Assembly: GCA_964441945.1 (NCBI GenBank)
Contig: CAYTWB010000001.1
Location: 1 to 64,000 of the forward strand
Direction of reading: 5' to 3'
Length of the DNA stretch: 64,000 bases
Source: JADGQM01 sp964441945
GTDB lineage: Bacteria; Desulfobacterota; Syntrophobacteria; Syntrophobacterales; Syntrophobacteraceae
The notes below the pieces were generated by a model. It worked only from the letters and a program-made list of their open reading frames with translations. It ran no database searches and was not told where the DNA came from. A program made the position numbers and the translations under genes. Positions 1 through 7,881 of the stretch are shown here, in pieces. Numbering within the stretch: position 1 is the first letter of the stretch; every line of letters begins with the position of its first letter.

Positions 1-86
1 TCTGGCATGTTTTCGCATCCTTCACGCTCGCGTCTATACTATGTCAAATATCCAGTTATTCCAGGGATTCTCTGCCAATCCCTTCT

Positions 87-1187
87 CTACTTGATGATCT
101 TCAGCACCTGGCCAATTCGGACTCCATCTCCCTGGAGGCCGTTCCATTCTCGCAGGCTCGAAGCCGAAACCCCATAGTGCAAAGCAATCCCGCTCAGGGT
201 TTCCCCTCTCTTGACCTTGTGCGTGATGACATGTGGCTCTTCGGTTTCCTTGAGGCCCTCAAATCGAGTGAGGAATTCTTTGCCCTTCTCTCTTGGGACT
301 CTCAGCGTATACGATCCTTCCGGTACAGAATCCGAAATCAGTGCCGGGTTCAGGACCTTAAAATCACGATACGTCACTCCAGCCAGCTCCGCCATCGTCT
401 GGACTGGAACGGTCGACCGCAATGCCACATTCACCCGATCCACGACTACCGTGGGGTAGCCCGCTCCATCCGGGAGGAAATAACCATACTTGTCCGGGTG
501 GCTGAGGACCTCTTTGATGGCCAGGATTCTAAATATATAGCGTTCTGTCTCAGCCGGAAGCTTGAGATCATAGTAGCTGTTCACTTTCTGCCTTTTGATT
601 TCGTCCTGGACGCGTCTTTCTCCGCAGTTATAGCCGGCAATCGCCAGCGTCCAGTTCTGGAACAGCTGATGCAAGTCCCGAAGATATCGAAAAGCGCTTT
701 GTGTCGAGCTTTCGAAGTCTCTGCGCTGATCTATGCCCTCCGACTGAGCCAGACCATAGTTGATGCCGGTGTTTCGCATAAACTGCCAGGGACCAACGGC
801 GCCTGCCGGAGAGTATGCCGAGACCTGGAGATCGCTCTCAGCCACTGCGACGTACTTCAGATCGTTCGGCAGCCCATTGCGTTCAATTTCCTTTTCAAGC
901 CATGGGAAATGACGTTGCATCCGCTTGAGCCATAGATAGACCTGGGCATGGCCATAGACAACGATCGTGAACTCCCGGTCCAATCGCTCTCGTACATCCT
1001 GCACATGGAGAGGAACCGCTTCGCCGCAGAGATCAAGTTGTTCGGGCGGCGCATAGTAGGGTACCGTAAACAGTACCATGGGAGATGCGGTCGGGCTTTG
1101 ACTCCAGATCACCTCGCGGAAATACCCTGCAGTGAACAATAACGCCAAGGCGACGATGACGATCAGACGCCTGTCGATGAAACGCAT
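87..1187 (-). CDS. Membrane-anchored lytic transglycosylase with C-terminal LysM (MltD-like)
   Basis: Predicted to cleave the glycan strands of peptidoglycan in the periplasm. The product is 366 aa. An N-terminal hydrophobic segment at residues 6-23 looks like an uncleaved anchor or signal. The SLT domain spans about residues 90-230, with catalytic Glu117 in an AESDL motif, GPWQFM just after it and AGYNCGE about 70 residues later, all hallmarks of family 1 transglycosylases. One LysM repeat (about 322-366, starting HKVKRGETLSGIA) should bind the cell wall. The frame is open upstream to 1340, but the ATG at 1187 is preferred: it follows a purine-rich GAAAGGGGAAAG ribosome site and gives a proper signal sequence, whereas the extra 51 residues are unlike a leader. 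It is divergent from the CoA-transferase gene. A weak 6-bp hairpin (64-82) lies just after the stop. Confidence 0.9.
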   Translation of the reverse strand: MRFIDRRLIVIVALALLFTAGYFREVIWSQSPTASPMVLFTVPYYAPPEQLDLCGEAVPLHVQDVRERLDREFTIVVYGHAQVYLWLKRMQRHFPWLEKEIERNGLPNDLKYVAVAESDLQVSAYSPAGAVGPWQFMRNTGINYGLAQSEGIDQRRDFESSTQSAFRYLRDLHQLFQNWTLAIAGYNCGERRVQDEIKRQKVNSYYDLKLPAETERYIFRILAIKEVLSHPDKYGYFLPDGAGYPTVVVDRVNVALRSTVPVQTMAELAGVTYRDFKVLNPALISDSVPEGSYTLRVPREKGKEFLTRFEGLKETEEPHVITHKVKRGETLSGIALHYGVSASSLREWNGLQGDGVRIGQVLKIIK

Positions 1188-1368
1188 TGCTTTCCCCTTT
1201 CTTTGTGTCAAATCCTCCAGGGTTTTCCCTTCCGTATATATCCGAGCGGCACCCAAAGTAAACCTTTCAAAACGACTACAATTGATTTTGAAAATATTCT
1301 GCGGGCAACTATAATTAAACGCGGGGCCAAGTCGACGCACAAGTATCTGTTTCAGGGATGATTGATTT

Positions 1369-3282
1369 ATGATTCCAGGCTATTGGGCGGACCATTATAA
1401 GAAGAAGTTGCAGTCTGCGTCAGATGCTGTCGCGGTGATCAAGCCCGGCCGAAGGATTTTCATAGGGACCTCGTGTGGCGAGCCGCAACACCTTGTGAAG
1501 GAACTCGCTCGCCAGGCTGCCAGATTTACCGATGTGGAAATTGTTCGACTGTTCGGCATCGAGGCAACCCCTCTCACCTCGATTGCCGGCGAAACCTCCC
1601 AGCACAGTCTCACGATCAGGTCGTTTTACGAGGGATCGACCATGATGAGGCCGCATGCGGAGGGGTGCCGTTTCTTCACCCCCATCAACCTCTCGGCAGT
1701 ACCCCACCTGTTTCAAAGCAGGCAGATTCCGATCCATGTTGCCCTCATTCAGGTTTCGCCCCCAGACGACTTCGGCTGGATGAGTCTCGGGATATCGGTA
1801 GACATCACCCTGGCGGCAGCATTATCGGCCGACCTGGTCATCGCGCAGGTGAACCCAAGAATGCCAAGAATACTTGGCCACAGCTTCATCCATCTCGATG
1901 ATGTAGACACCGTTGTTGAGCATGAAGAGGAACTCCTGACCGTCAAAGACTATCCCGTTCTGGAACCAGCCAGGCTGATTGCCAGACATATTACCAAACT
2001 CATTGAAGATGGCTCCACAATTCACCTCGGTCTGGGAGCGACGGCCAATGCCACCTTGCAGGCGCTCTCCAGCAAGAACGACCTGGGTGTTCACTCGCGG
2101 TTCATTACCGACGGAATGATTCAACTCGTCGTGAAAGGAGTGATCAACAACCGCAAGAAAGGCTTGAATGACGGGAAATGTGTCGCCAGCAGCGCCCTAG
2201 GAACAACGGATCTCTATGCATTCCTGCACGACAATCCGAGCATCGAATTCTACCCGTCCGACTACGTCAATAACCCCACTGTCATTGCCGCGCACAATAA
2301 GATGATCTCCATTCATGTGGCGACCATGATGGACCTCACCGGTCAGGTCGCTGCGGATGCGCAACCTCAGAACCATTTCTCCGGGGTATCCGGAATGCTT
2401 GACTTTGTTAGAGGAGCCGCCCAATCCCAGAAAGGAAAATCCATCCTTTTGCTGCCGTCCACCTCAGAGGACGGCAAAACCAGCAACATCGTACCAATGC
2501 TGGAGAATTCCGCCGTGGTGATTCCCAGAAGCGATGTGCACTATGTTGTGACGGAATTCGGTGTGGTCAATCTATTCGGAAAGAGTCTGCAAGAGCGCGC
2601 TATGGCCATGATCAGTCTCGCCCATCCCGATCATCGGGACCAGCTCTTCTTCAGCGCGAAACAGCTCGGTCTCATTGCAACCGCCAATACCCTTAAAGAG
2701 TCTATCCATGCTGTCTATCCCCTTAAGTTCGAAGAGATTGTTAAAGTCGGCGGGAGTGAGGTCACGATCCGGCCGGCAAAACCGGTCGATGAACGCAGGA
2801 TCCAGGAGCATTTCTATAATCTGGATTTCGATGATGTGATATCAAGGTTCTTCCACCGCAAGACGAGTTTCATCCGGGACGATGTGGCATCGATGTATCA
2901 GATCGACTATGTTCGGGAGATGACCATTGTTGCGGTTGTCGGTGAGTTTGGATTTGGCAAGGTCATTGCGATAGGAGGGTATGCCCTTGATCAAGCTTCC
3001 AATATTGCCGAGGTGGCTTTCTCCGTCTCAAAGGAATGGCAGTGCAAAGGTCTGTCTAAGATCATTTTGAAAAAGCTTATGGAAGCCGCTCGAGACAACG
3101 GTATTTCCGGGTTTGTCGCCTATACCTCCATCCACAACCGACCGATGGTCAGGCTCTTCAACACACTGCCCTACCCCGTCCAAACGATGCTTGAGGACGG
3201 CCTCCTGGCCATGACCTGCTGCTTCAGCGATCCGGACACTCAGGAGGCGAAAGTCGATCCCGATAGTGCCCCGGCAGCCTGA
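1369..3282 (+). CDS. Acetyl-CoA hydrolase/CoA-transferase fused to a GNAT acetyltransferase domain
   Basis: A 637-aa two-part enzyme. Residues about 10-440 match the acetyl-CoA hydrolase / 4-hydroxybutyrate CoA-transferase family, with LGLGATANA, a DYVNNP segment and SGVSGMLDFVRGA close to the family block SGVGGQVDFVRGA. Residues about 462-620 form a GNAT fold: SEVTIRPAKPVDE opens it, and AEVAFSVSKEWQ followed by CKGLSKIILKKL is the acetyl-CoA pyrophosphate-binding region. The first part is expected to move CoA between short acyl groups. The second resembles the GNAT half of bifunctional acyl-CoA synthetase/Pat proteins, so protein acetylation is possible but unproven. Substrate cannot be read from sequence. 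It stands alone, 181 bp from the divergent transglycosylase, and converges on the small 55-aa gene. The ribosome site is a weak AGGGA 11 nt before ATG. Confidence 0.88.
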   Translation: MIPGYWADHYKKKLQSASDAVAVIKPGRRIFIGTSCGEPQHLVKELARQAARFTDVEIVRLFGIEATPLTSIAGETSQHSLTIRSFYEGSTMMRPHAEGCRFFTPINLSAVPHLFQSRQIPIHVALIQVSPPDDFGWMSLGISVDITLAAALSADLVIAQVNPRMPRILGHSFIHLDDVDTVVEHEEELLTVKDYPVLEPARLIARHITKLIEDGSTIHLGLGATANATLQALSSKNDLGVHSRFITDGMIQLVVKGVINNRKKGLNDGKCVASSALGTTDLYAFLHDNPSIEFYPSDYVNNPTVIAAHNKMISIHVATMMDLTGQVAADAQPQNHFSGVSGMLDFVRGAAQSQKGKSILLLPSTSEDGKTSNIVPMLENSAVVIPRSDVHYVVTEFGVVNLFGKSLQERAMAMISLAHPDHRDQLFFSAKQLGLIATANTLKESIHAVYPLKFEEIVKVGGSEVTIRPAKPVDERRIQEHFYNLDFDDVISRFFHRKTSFIRDDVASMYQIDYVREMTIVAVVGEFGFGKVIAIGGYALDQASNIAEVAFSVSKEWQCKGLSKIILKKLMEAARDNGISGFVAYTSIHNRPMVRLFNTLPYPVQTMLEDGLLAMTCCFSDPDTQEAKVDPDSAPAA

Positions 3283-3339
3283 CGATTATTCCATGACAGG
3301 CCAACCTTAAACCTAGATGGGTATTTGACGAATCAGGTC

Positions 3340-3507
3340 CTAGTCTGAGGTCAAACGCAAAGCGATCTGCTGATACCATAACCCCGTTGCCTCATCGTAG
3401 ACAGGATCTCCAATCTTCTCGAAGATTTCGATATCAAGGCCTGAATCTGCGAGTGTCCAGAGCCTCTCTTCCTGGTCTTTCCAAATCTTTATCCCGCCCC
3501 ATGCCAT
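3340..3507 (-). CDS. Conserved-looking 55-aa small protein, function unknown
   Basis: An open frame of 55 codons in the gap between the CoA-transferase and the Nudix gene. It begins MAWGGIKIWK and ends ALRLTSD. It is rich in Trp (4) and acidic residues and has no signal peptide or membrane segment. The ATG at 3507 has a GAGGG ribosome site about 6-7 nt upstream (GCAGAGGGCCTGAC before ATG), and the frame stays open with no rare-looking stretch. I do not recognise a family. The composition suggests a compact soluble protein, possibly with short beta strands (IEIFEKIGDPVYD, GLWYQQIALRL). It is convergent with the CoA-transferase. The evidence is start signal plus protein-like composition only. 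Confidence 0.5.
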   Translation of the reverse strand: MAWGGIKIWKDQEERLWTLADSGLDIEIFEKIGDPVYDEATGLWYQQIALRLTSD

Positions 3508-3727
3508 GTCAGGCCCTCTGCTTCTTCACTGCAGACCATGAATGATATTGCCGGCAGACCGACCGCCATCATGACCTTTGACCGTTGTTGCCTCCACCCG
3601 ATTTTTCATTGGAAGAGCACTCTTGTCTTTTCGATTACAAGTCTCTATTCTCCGTCAGACTTCGCAGGGTATTCTGATTATAGACCTTGCTCATAGAATC
3701 GAACACTCTTTTCAGAGGGGAAGCCCA

Positions 3728-4147
3728 TTGCAGGAAGTTACCGCGGCCATTCTGGTCAAAGCAGGAAAGCTTCTCATTGCCAGGCGATCGGCCACTGACA
3801 AACCGGCCAACAAATGGGAATTTCCCGGCGGCAAGGTTGAGGTTGGGGAGACTCCGGAAGCCTGTCTGGCAAGGGAATTGAGAGAAGAGCTTGGCATAGA
3901 TGTGCATATCGGGCTTTTCCTGGGAGAAAGCTGCTACCATTATGAGCATGGTGTCTTCAGGCTCCTTGCCTATCAAACCTTCTGGGACGCCGGTGATCTT
4001 GATCCCAAGGTGCATGATGAAATCAGATGGGTCTCTTTGAATGAACTGAACCACTTCGATTTCGCTCCGGCAGACCTCCCTTTTGTGGAGAGCCTTCTGA
4101 ACGGCAAGTGGGATGAATGGGCAAGAGATGATGCCGGGGCCAACTGA
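3728..4147 (+). CDS. Nudix hydrolase, MutT-like (8-oxo-dGTP diphosphatase type), TTG start
   Basis: A 139-aa cytoplasmic pyrophosphohydrolase. The Nudix box is complete at about residues 35-57: GGKVEVGETPEA followed by RELREELGI, fitting GX5EX7REUXEEXGU. The flanking WEFPGGKVE is typical of MutT, which removes oxidised nucleotides from the pool, and the length fits (E. coli MutT is 129 aa). The frame is open upstream to an ATG at 3578, but that adds 50 residues unlike a Nudix N-terminus. The TTG at 3728 is preferred because AGAGGGG sits 7 nt before it and the product then begins MQEVTAAILVKAGKLLIARR-like, as MutT proteins do. Other Nudix substrates are possible. A small lipoprotein gene follows by 87 bp. 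Confidence 0.88.
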   Translation: MQEVTAAILVKAGKLLIARRSATDKPANKWEFPGGKVEVGETPEACLARELREELGIDVHIGLFLGESCYHYEHGVFRLLAYQTFWDAGDLDPKVHDEIRWVSLNELNHFDFAPADLPFVESLLNGKWDEWARDDAGAN

Positions 4148-4234
4148 AGTGCCGGTTGCCGGCATTGGGTCGCGCAGGGGCCGTTGCAAGCCCCGTGGAT
4201 CTGCATTAAAGCATCATTATGAGGAGATGGACTG

Positions 4235-4408
4235 ATGAAAGTGCGAAAGGTTTTGGCTTTGGCCGCCCTGCTTTTCAGCCTGGGGACCTTTGGTTGTGCA
4301 GGAATGAGCAACTATCAACCCGGGCAAGGTGGACCCACCACCATGGAATCCTGCAATGGCGATGTGCCAAGCCCCTATCCACCTTACTGTCGACCTGTTC
4401 ACAATTAA
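4235..4408 (+). CDS. Small putative lipoprotein (57 aa)
   Basis: A 57-codon frame beginning MKVRKVLALAALLFSLG with Cys21 in a TFGC context, which resembles a lipobox preceded by a charged n-region and a hydrophobic h-region. The mature part is only about 37 residues, Pro/Gly-rich (YQPGQGGP, PSPYPPYCRPV), with two further cysteines. GAGGAG sits 8 nt before ATG, a strong ribosome site. If processed, it would be a tiny lipid-anchored protein in the envelope. The -3 position of the lipobox is Thr rather than Leu, so lipidation is less sure than export. No family is recognised. It follows the Nudix gene on the same strand. Confidence 0.6.
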   Translation: MKVRKVLALAALLFSLGTFGCAGMSNYQPGQGGPTTMESCNGDVPSPYPPYCRPVHN

Positions 4409-4531
4409 ACCGTCGGGGCGCTAATGCCTGCATGCCTGGGGTGGCCTCGCAACCACGCGCCCACACTCGACAGCAGGCTATCTTCTCTCCTGACAGGGAG
4501 CCTTACTTCTGCCGGCGCAGGCTGACCGCTA

Positions 4532-6637
4532 TCAGAGCAGCTTGTTGATCGTTTCAGTGAGTTTTTCCCAGCTCAAGGGTTTAGACAGAACCAAATCGAC
4601 GCCCCTGTCATGGAGGTTTTCTTCTTCATACTGGGCCCCCCACCCGGTAAGCAGGATTACTGGAAGCTCGGGATTCTTCTCTTTTGCTGTCCTGGCAACA
4701 TCCCAACCATTGACACCGGGCATGCCCAGATCAGTCAGCACCAGGTCAAACTCTTCTCTCTCGATGATCTCCAAAGCCTTTTCTCCATCTGCAGCGGCAA
4801 CAACTCCATATCCCCTGAAGCGCAGCATATCTCGAACGATTCCAAGTATTTCTTCATCGTCATCCACCACCAGCAACCGTGGTCTGATGGAAGACCTTCC
4901 CATGTCTAATACGCAAGAGGCTTTCTCAGGAGGATCGGCTTTGGGCAGCCTTATTGTGAAACGGCTCCCTTTTCCGGGTCTGCTTATAACCTGGATCTCT
5001 CCACCGGCTCGGGTTATCAGGCTCCACGTAACACTCAGCCCCAACCCTGAATTGCCGATACCTTTCGTGGTGTAAAACGGGTCGAATACTCTCGCCGCCA
5101 ATTCCTGGGTCATGCCGACTCCGGTATCCGCAACCTTGATTAAAACCGCATCGTCCAGCAGCCTGGACCTGAAGGCAATCGTTCCACCCTCGGGCATAGC
5201 CTCAATGGCATTGAGTACCAGATTGGTCAATCCCTCGCGCAAATCGGAAATGTGGATTTTCGAATGACAATCAAGCCCGAGATCCATTCTGAACTGGATG
5301 GTATGGCCGGTTTTCTCCATAGCGTTCTTCCACCTGGGCCGCGTCATTTCTATCACATCCTTGATGGCCTCATTGACATCCGCCGCATTCACCGCAGAGT
5401 GAAGGTGCCTGTTGGACTCAGTAAACTTTTGGAGTCGACGCACCGTATTGGCCCCATCGTGAACGGCCTTTTCGATGTTTCTTAGACGACGAGTCGTCTC
5501 TTCGTCCTGGATCTGTGGCAAAACCAGCTGAACATTGCCAAGAATCACCATGAGGAGGTTGTTGAAGTCGTGTGCCACTCCACCGGCCATAGTCCCAAGG
5601 GCGGCAAGTTTTTCGGCTTGCAGCATCTTCTCGGCAAAAGCCTTCTTCTTGGAGACATCATTAATGACGAGAAGGTACCCTTTGAGGGTGTCATTTCTGG
5701 TCATTCTCACCAGGTTCACATCAGCGGAATAGACCTTTCCCTCTGTGTTAACCAGAGGGACATCCGCCATCTCCTCTGCCGGGGAGACGCCAACTCTCTC
5801 AAGAAGGGTCTCGAACATTCCAGGATCACGGAAGATTACTGCCGGTGAGCGTCCGATCAACTCCGATCCACTCCTGCCATAGTCTTGTTCAATCCTGTGA
5901 TTGACCTTGACCACCTTCCCCTCGTCGTTCAGAAGACAAACCCCTTGGGGAATATATTGAAGAGCGTCTTGGGTCAGAATCGATGAGTCGTCGAGCGCAC
6001 GGTCATCATTCCCGGGCTGTCCACCCGGATAACGCAGCACTTTGAACCCGTCCTGGCAACCCTTTTCGTTACCGCCGCGAGGGAAGACCCCCCTCAGAAA
6101 TCCCCCAACAATTTTACCGAAATGCTCCCAGAAGCACCGGATCTGTGTCGTAAATTTCTGCGGATGGAAGGAGCTCATGTTCAAGACTCCAAAATCGAGC
6201 AGTGGAACAGACACCAATGAAGTGGGCCGCACTACCGCCCCCGCCTTGAACGGGATCGCTTCCAGTGTAGAATCCTGAATAAATACCGGATATTTCTTGC
6301 TGAAGGCTCTTCCCGCCATTCCTTCCCCGGCGGAAAAGCTCAAGCTCCTGTTGTATTCTCGGACGGTGTTCTCCCTGAACAGATTCTCCAGCCCTCCCGC
6401 CACGACCAGGGAGAGGGAATCGTTTTGGGCGTCCCATCGCAAAAGAGAACAGTTCTCAACTCCGGTCTCTTCAATAATGATTCGGAGCAATGCCCGGCAC
6501 ACTTGCTGAGCACCTAACCCCTGGGATATAAGCTCTGCAAGGCGTCCCATCATCGCCAGGAATATTCCAGACTCCTCTTGCTGAGAATGTGCGTCAAAAA
6601 GCCCACACCTTATGATTTCCTTGGCTGTTTGATTCAT
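4532..6637 (-). CDS. Hybrid sensor histidine kinase: GAF-PAS-HisKA-HATPase-REC
   Basis: A 701-aa cytoplasmic sensor kinase with a fused receiver. A GAF-like domain covers about residues 30-185 and a PAS domain about 220-340. The dimerisation/phosphoacceptor helix carries His356 in GGVAHDFNNLL. The ATPase has the N box (LTNLVLNAIEAMP), G1 box DTGVGM and G2 box GNSGLGLSV. The C-terminal receiver (about 585-701) has the acidic pair in VVDDDEE, phospho-acceptor Asp636 in LTDLGMPG and Lys686 in LSKP. No membrane segments are seen, so the signal should be internal. The frame is open to 6691, overlapping the HDOD gene. The ATG at 6637 is chosen because GGGGA precedes it and the gap to the HDOD stop is then 14 bp. 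Co-transcription with the HDOD gene is likely. Confidence 0.92.
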   Translation of the reverse strand: MNQTAKEIIRCGLFDAHSQQEESGIFLAMMGRLAELISQGLGAQQVCRALLRIIIEETGVENCSLLRWDAQNDSLSLVVAGGLENLFRENTVREYNRSLSFSAGEGMAGRAFSKKYPVFIQDSTLEAIPFKAGAVVRPTSLVSVPLLDFGVLNMSSFHPQKFTTQIRCFWEHFGKIVGGFLRGVFPRGGNEKGCQDGFKVLRYPGGQPGNDDRALDDSSILTQDALQYIPQGVCLLNDEGKVVKVNHRIEQDYGRSGSELIGRSPAVIFRDPGMFETLLERVGVSPAEEMADVPLVNTEGKVYSADVNLVRMTRNDTLKGYLLVINDVSKKKAFAEKMLQAEKLAALGTMAGGVAHDFNNLLMVILGNVQLVLPQIQDEETTRRLRNIEKAVHDGANTVRRLQKFTESNRHLHSAVNAADVNEAIKDVIEMTRPRWKNAMEKTGHTIQFRMDLGLDCHSKIHISDLREGLTNLVLNAIEAMPEGGTIAFRSRLLDDAVLIKVADTGVGMTQELAARVFDPFYTTKGIGNSGLGLSVTWSLITRAGGEIQVISRPGKGSRFTIRLPKADPPEKASCVLDMGRSSIRPRLLVVDDDEEILGIVRDMLRFRGYGVVAAADGEKALEIIEREEFDLVLTDLGMPGVNGWDVARTAKEKNPELPVILLTGWGAQYEEENLHDRGVDLVLSKPLSWEKLTETINKLL

Positions 6638-6651
6638 ATCGTCCCCATATC

Positions 6652-7524
6652 CTACTTCAGCAATGCCCAGAACGCGGCAACTTGAGGCCAAACATCACGT
6701 GAACGATCGATACAATTCTCCCAATCCTCCTCGGTGAGACAGAGTTGACGGACGAAGGAGAGTGTGAGTTGATCGTTGACATACTCTGGAAACTCTCCAC
6801 TATTGGCCAGCACGTCAGCCAGAGAAACCAGTATGACTTCCGACCGGTGAGACGGGCTTCGATAGGGCTGGTGATGAAATTCCGTTACCCTCTGGAATAC
6901 TTCGGGCAGAGCCCACTTGACACACATCCATCTGCCGATTTCCGTATGAGTGATGCCGCATTGGGACTCAACGACCCACTGAGGGCATTTTCTCGTCTCT
7001 GTGAGGTCCGACACCGCTGCAAAGTATTCGAAGAAGTGGACGGCCATCGCCAGCCGTCCCACATCATGGAACAGGCCCAAAACGTAGGCCAGGTCTTTGC
7101 TTATCCATGGCTTGATTTGCGCGATCTGACCAGCTATGCGCGCAACAGCAAAAGCATGTTTCCAGAGCTTCTCTTTCTGCTGCGGGTCAATGCTTGCCCC
7201 ATCAGAACAAAGCTGCATCAGGAGTGTACTCAGGCAGATCGATTTGACCTGATCAAATCCAAGCAGCATGATCGCTTCTGCAATCGTGTTCACCTGACCG
7301 CGACACCCATAGAATGATGAGTTCGCCAGGCGAAGAATCCTTACCGAAAGGAATTGGTCATAGAGGATCACCTTCTCAAGCTCAGCCAACGAGACGACCT
7401 CGTTGTAGATGATTTCCAGCAGCCGCTGCATAGCGCCGGTAAGGGGTGGAAGGTCTGAAATCTGCGCAATCCGATAGCGGATTGCTTGTTCGTCTGGGAA
7501 AACCGTTAGCGTGTCATCATCCAT
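6652..7524 (-). CDS. HDOD-domain signalling protein
   Basis: A 290-aa protein that is almost entirely an HDOD domain (about residues 15-215), with the start LPPLTGAMQRLLEII, the conserved LRLANSSFYG motif, AIMLLGFDQVK and an HD pair at His153-Asp154 (GLFHDVGRLA). HDOD proteins resemble HD hydrolases but usually act as signalling scaffolds in chemotaxis, c-di-GMP and stress circuits. No extra output domain is visible. It is immediately upstream of, and on the same strand as, the hybrid kinase, with a 14-bp gap, which suggests a two-gene signalling operon. The ribosome site is weak (AGGA 12 nt before ATG). Confidence 0.88.
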   Translation of the reverse strand: MDDDTLTVFPDEQAIRYRIAQISDLPPLTGAMQRLLEIIYNEVVSLAELEKVILYDQFLSVRILRLANSSFYGCRGQVNTIAEAIMLLGFDQVKSICLSTLLMQLCSDGASIDPQQKEKLWKHAFAVARIAGQIAQIKPWISKDLAYVLGLFHDVGRLAMAVHFFEYFAAVSDLTETRKCPQWVVESQCGITHTEIGRWMCVKWALPEVFQRVTEFHHQPYRSPSHRSEVILVSLADVLANSGEFPEYVNDQLTLSFVRQLCLTEEDWENCIDRSRDVWPQVAAFWALLK

Positions 7525-7881
7525 GTCAATCGACTATCCTATTTCGTTCCCATCCAACACGTCATCTATGATTAAGCCTTTTCCCGCCGGCAGCATGAAA
7601 AACCTAGTATATACTTTCGGAAGGTTTCCTGATTTGGTTAAGACTTTTCTCACTTACGTTTCAATTCTCTCTTGCCCGAACATGATCCAGGAGTAGAGGG
7701 AGCCACACAGAGAGGACTTCTGGCCCGAGAACCTGCAAGTATTGTAGACTGCGTGAAAAGGCGAGGGGCTTAGAATGGCAAAAATGAGACGATCGAAAAC
7801 AGCATGACCCCTCCTCTCCCCCTTTGCATGGAAGAGAGGAGGTTGAATGCATGAAGAGGGGCATTGCGGTGTCCGACCGTG
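7525..7881 (-). other. Gene-free interval between the HDOD gene and clpB
   Basis: About 360 bases with no supported gene. It should hold the promoter of the HDOD-kinase operon, because both flanking operons read leftwards. A 10-bp palindrome AGTATATACT (7606-7615) contains a TATACT that could serve as a -10 box for that operon, but no good -35 box lies 16-18 bases away. Nearer clpB there is a 9-bp inverted repeat, listed separately. Short open frames here lack ribosome sites and look random. Confidence 0.5.
7810..7842 (-). terminator. 9-bp inverted repeat downstream of clpB
   Basis: A perfect inverted repeat, CCTCCTCTC and GAGAGGAGG, with a 15-base loop, 39 bases past the clpB stop. It could fold in the mRNA 3' end of the chaperone operon. 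There is no clear U-run after it in the leftward direction, so intrinsic termination is uncertain and 3'-end protection is an alternative. Confidence 0.35.

Noticed and set aside
4150..4164. Small hairpin TGCCGG-TTG-CCGGCA after the Nudix gene
   Set aside because: Only 6 bp with a 3-base loop and no U-run, so too weak to call as a terminator.
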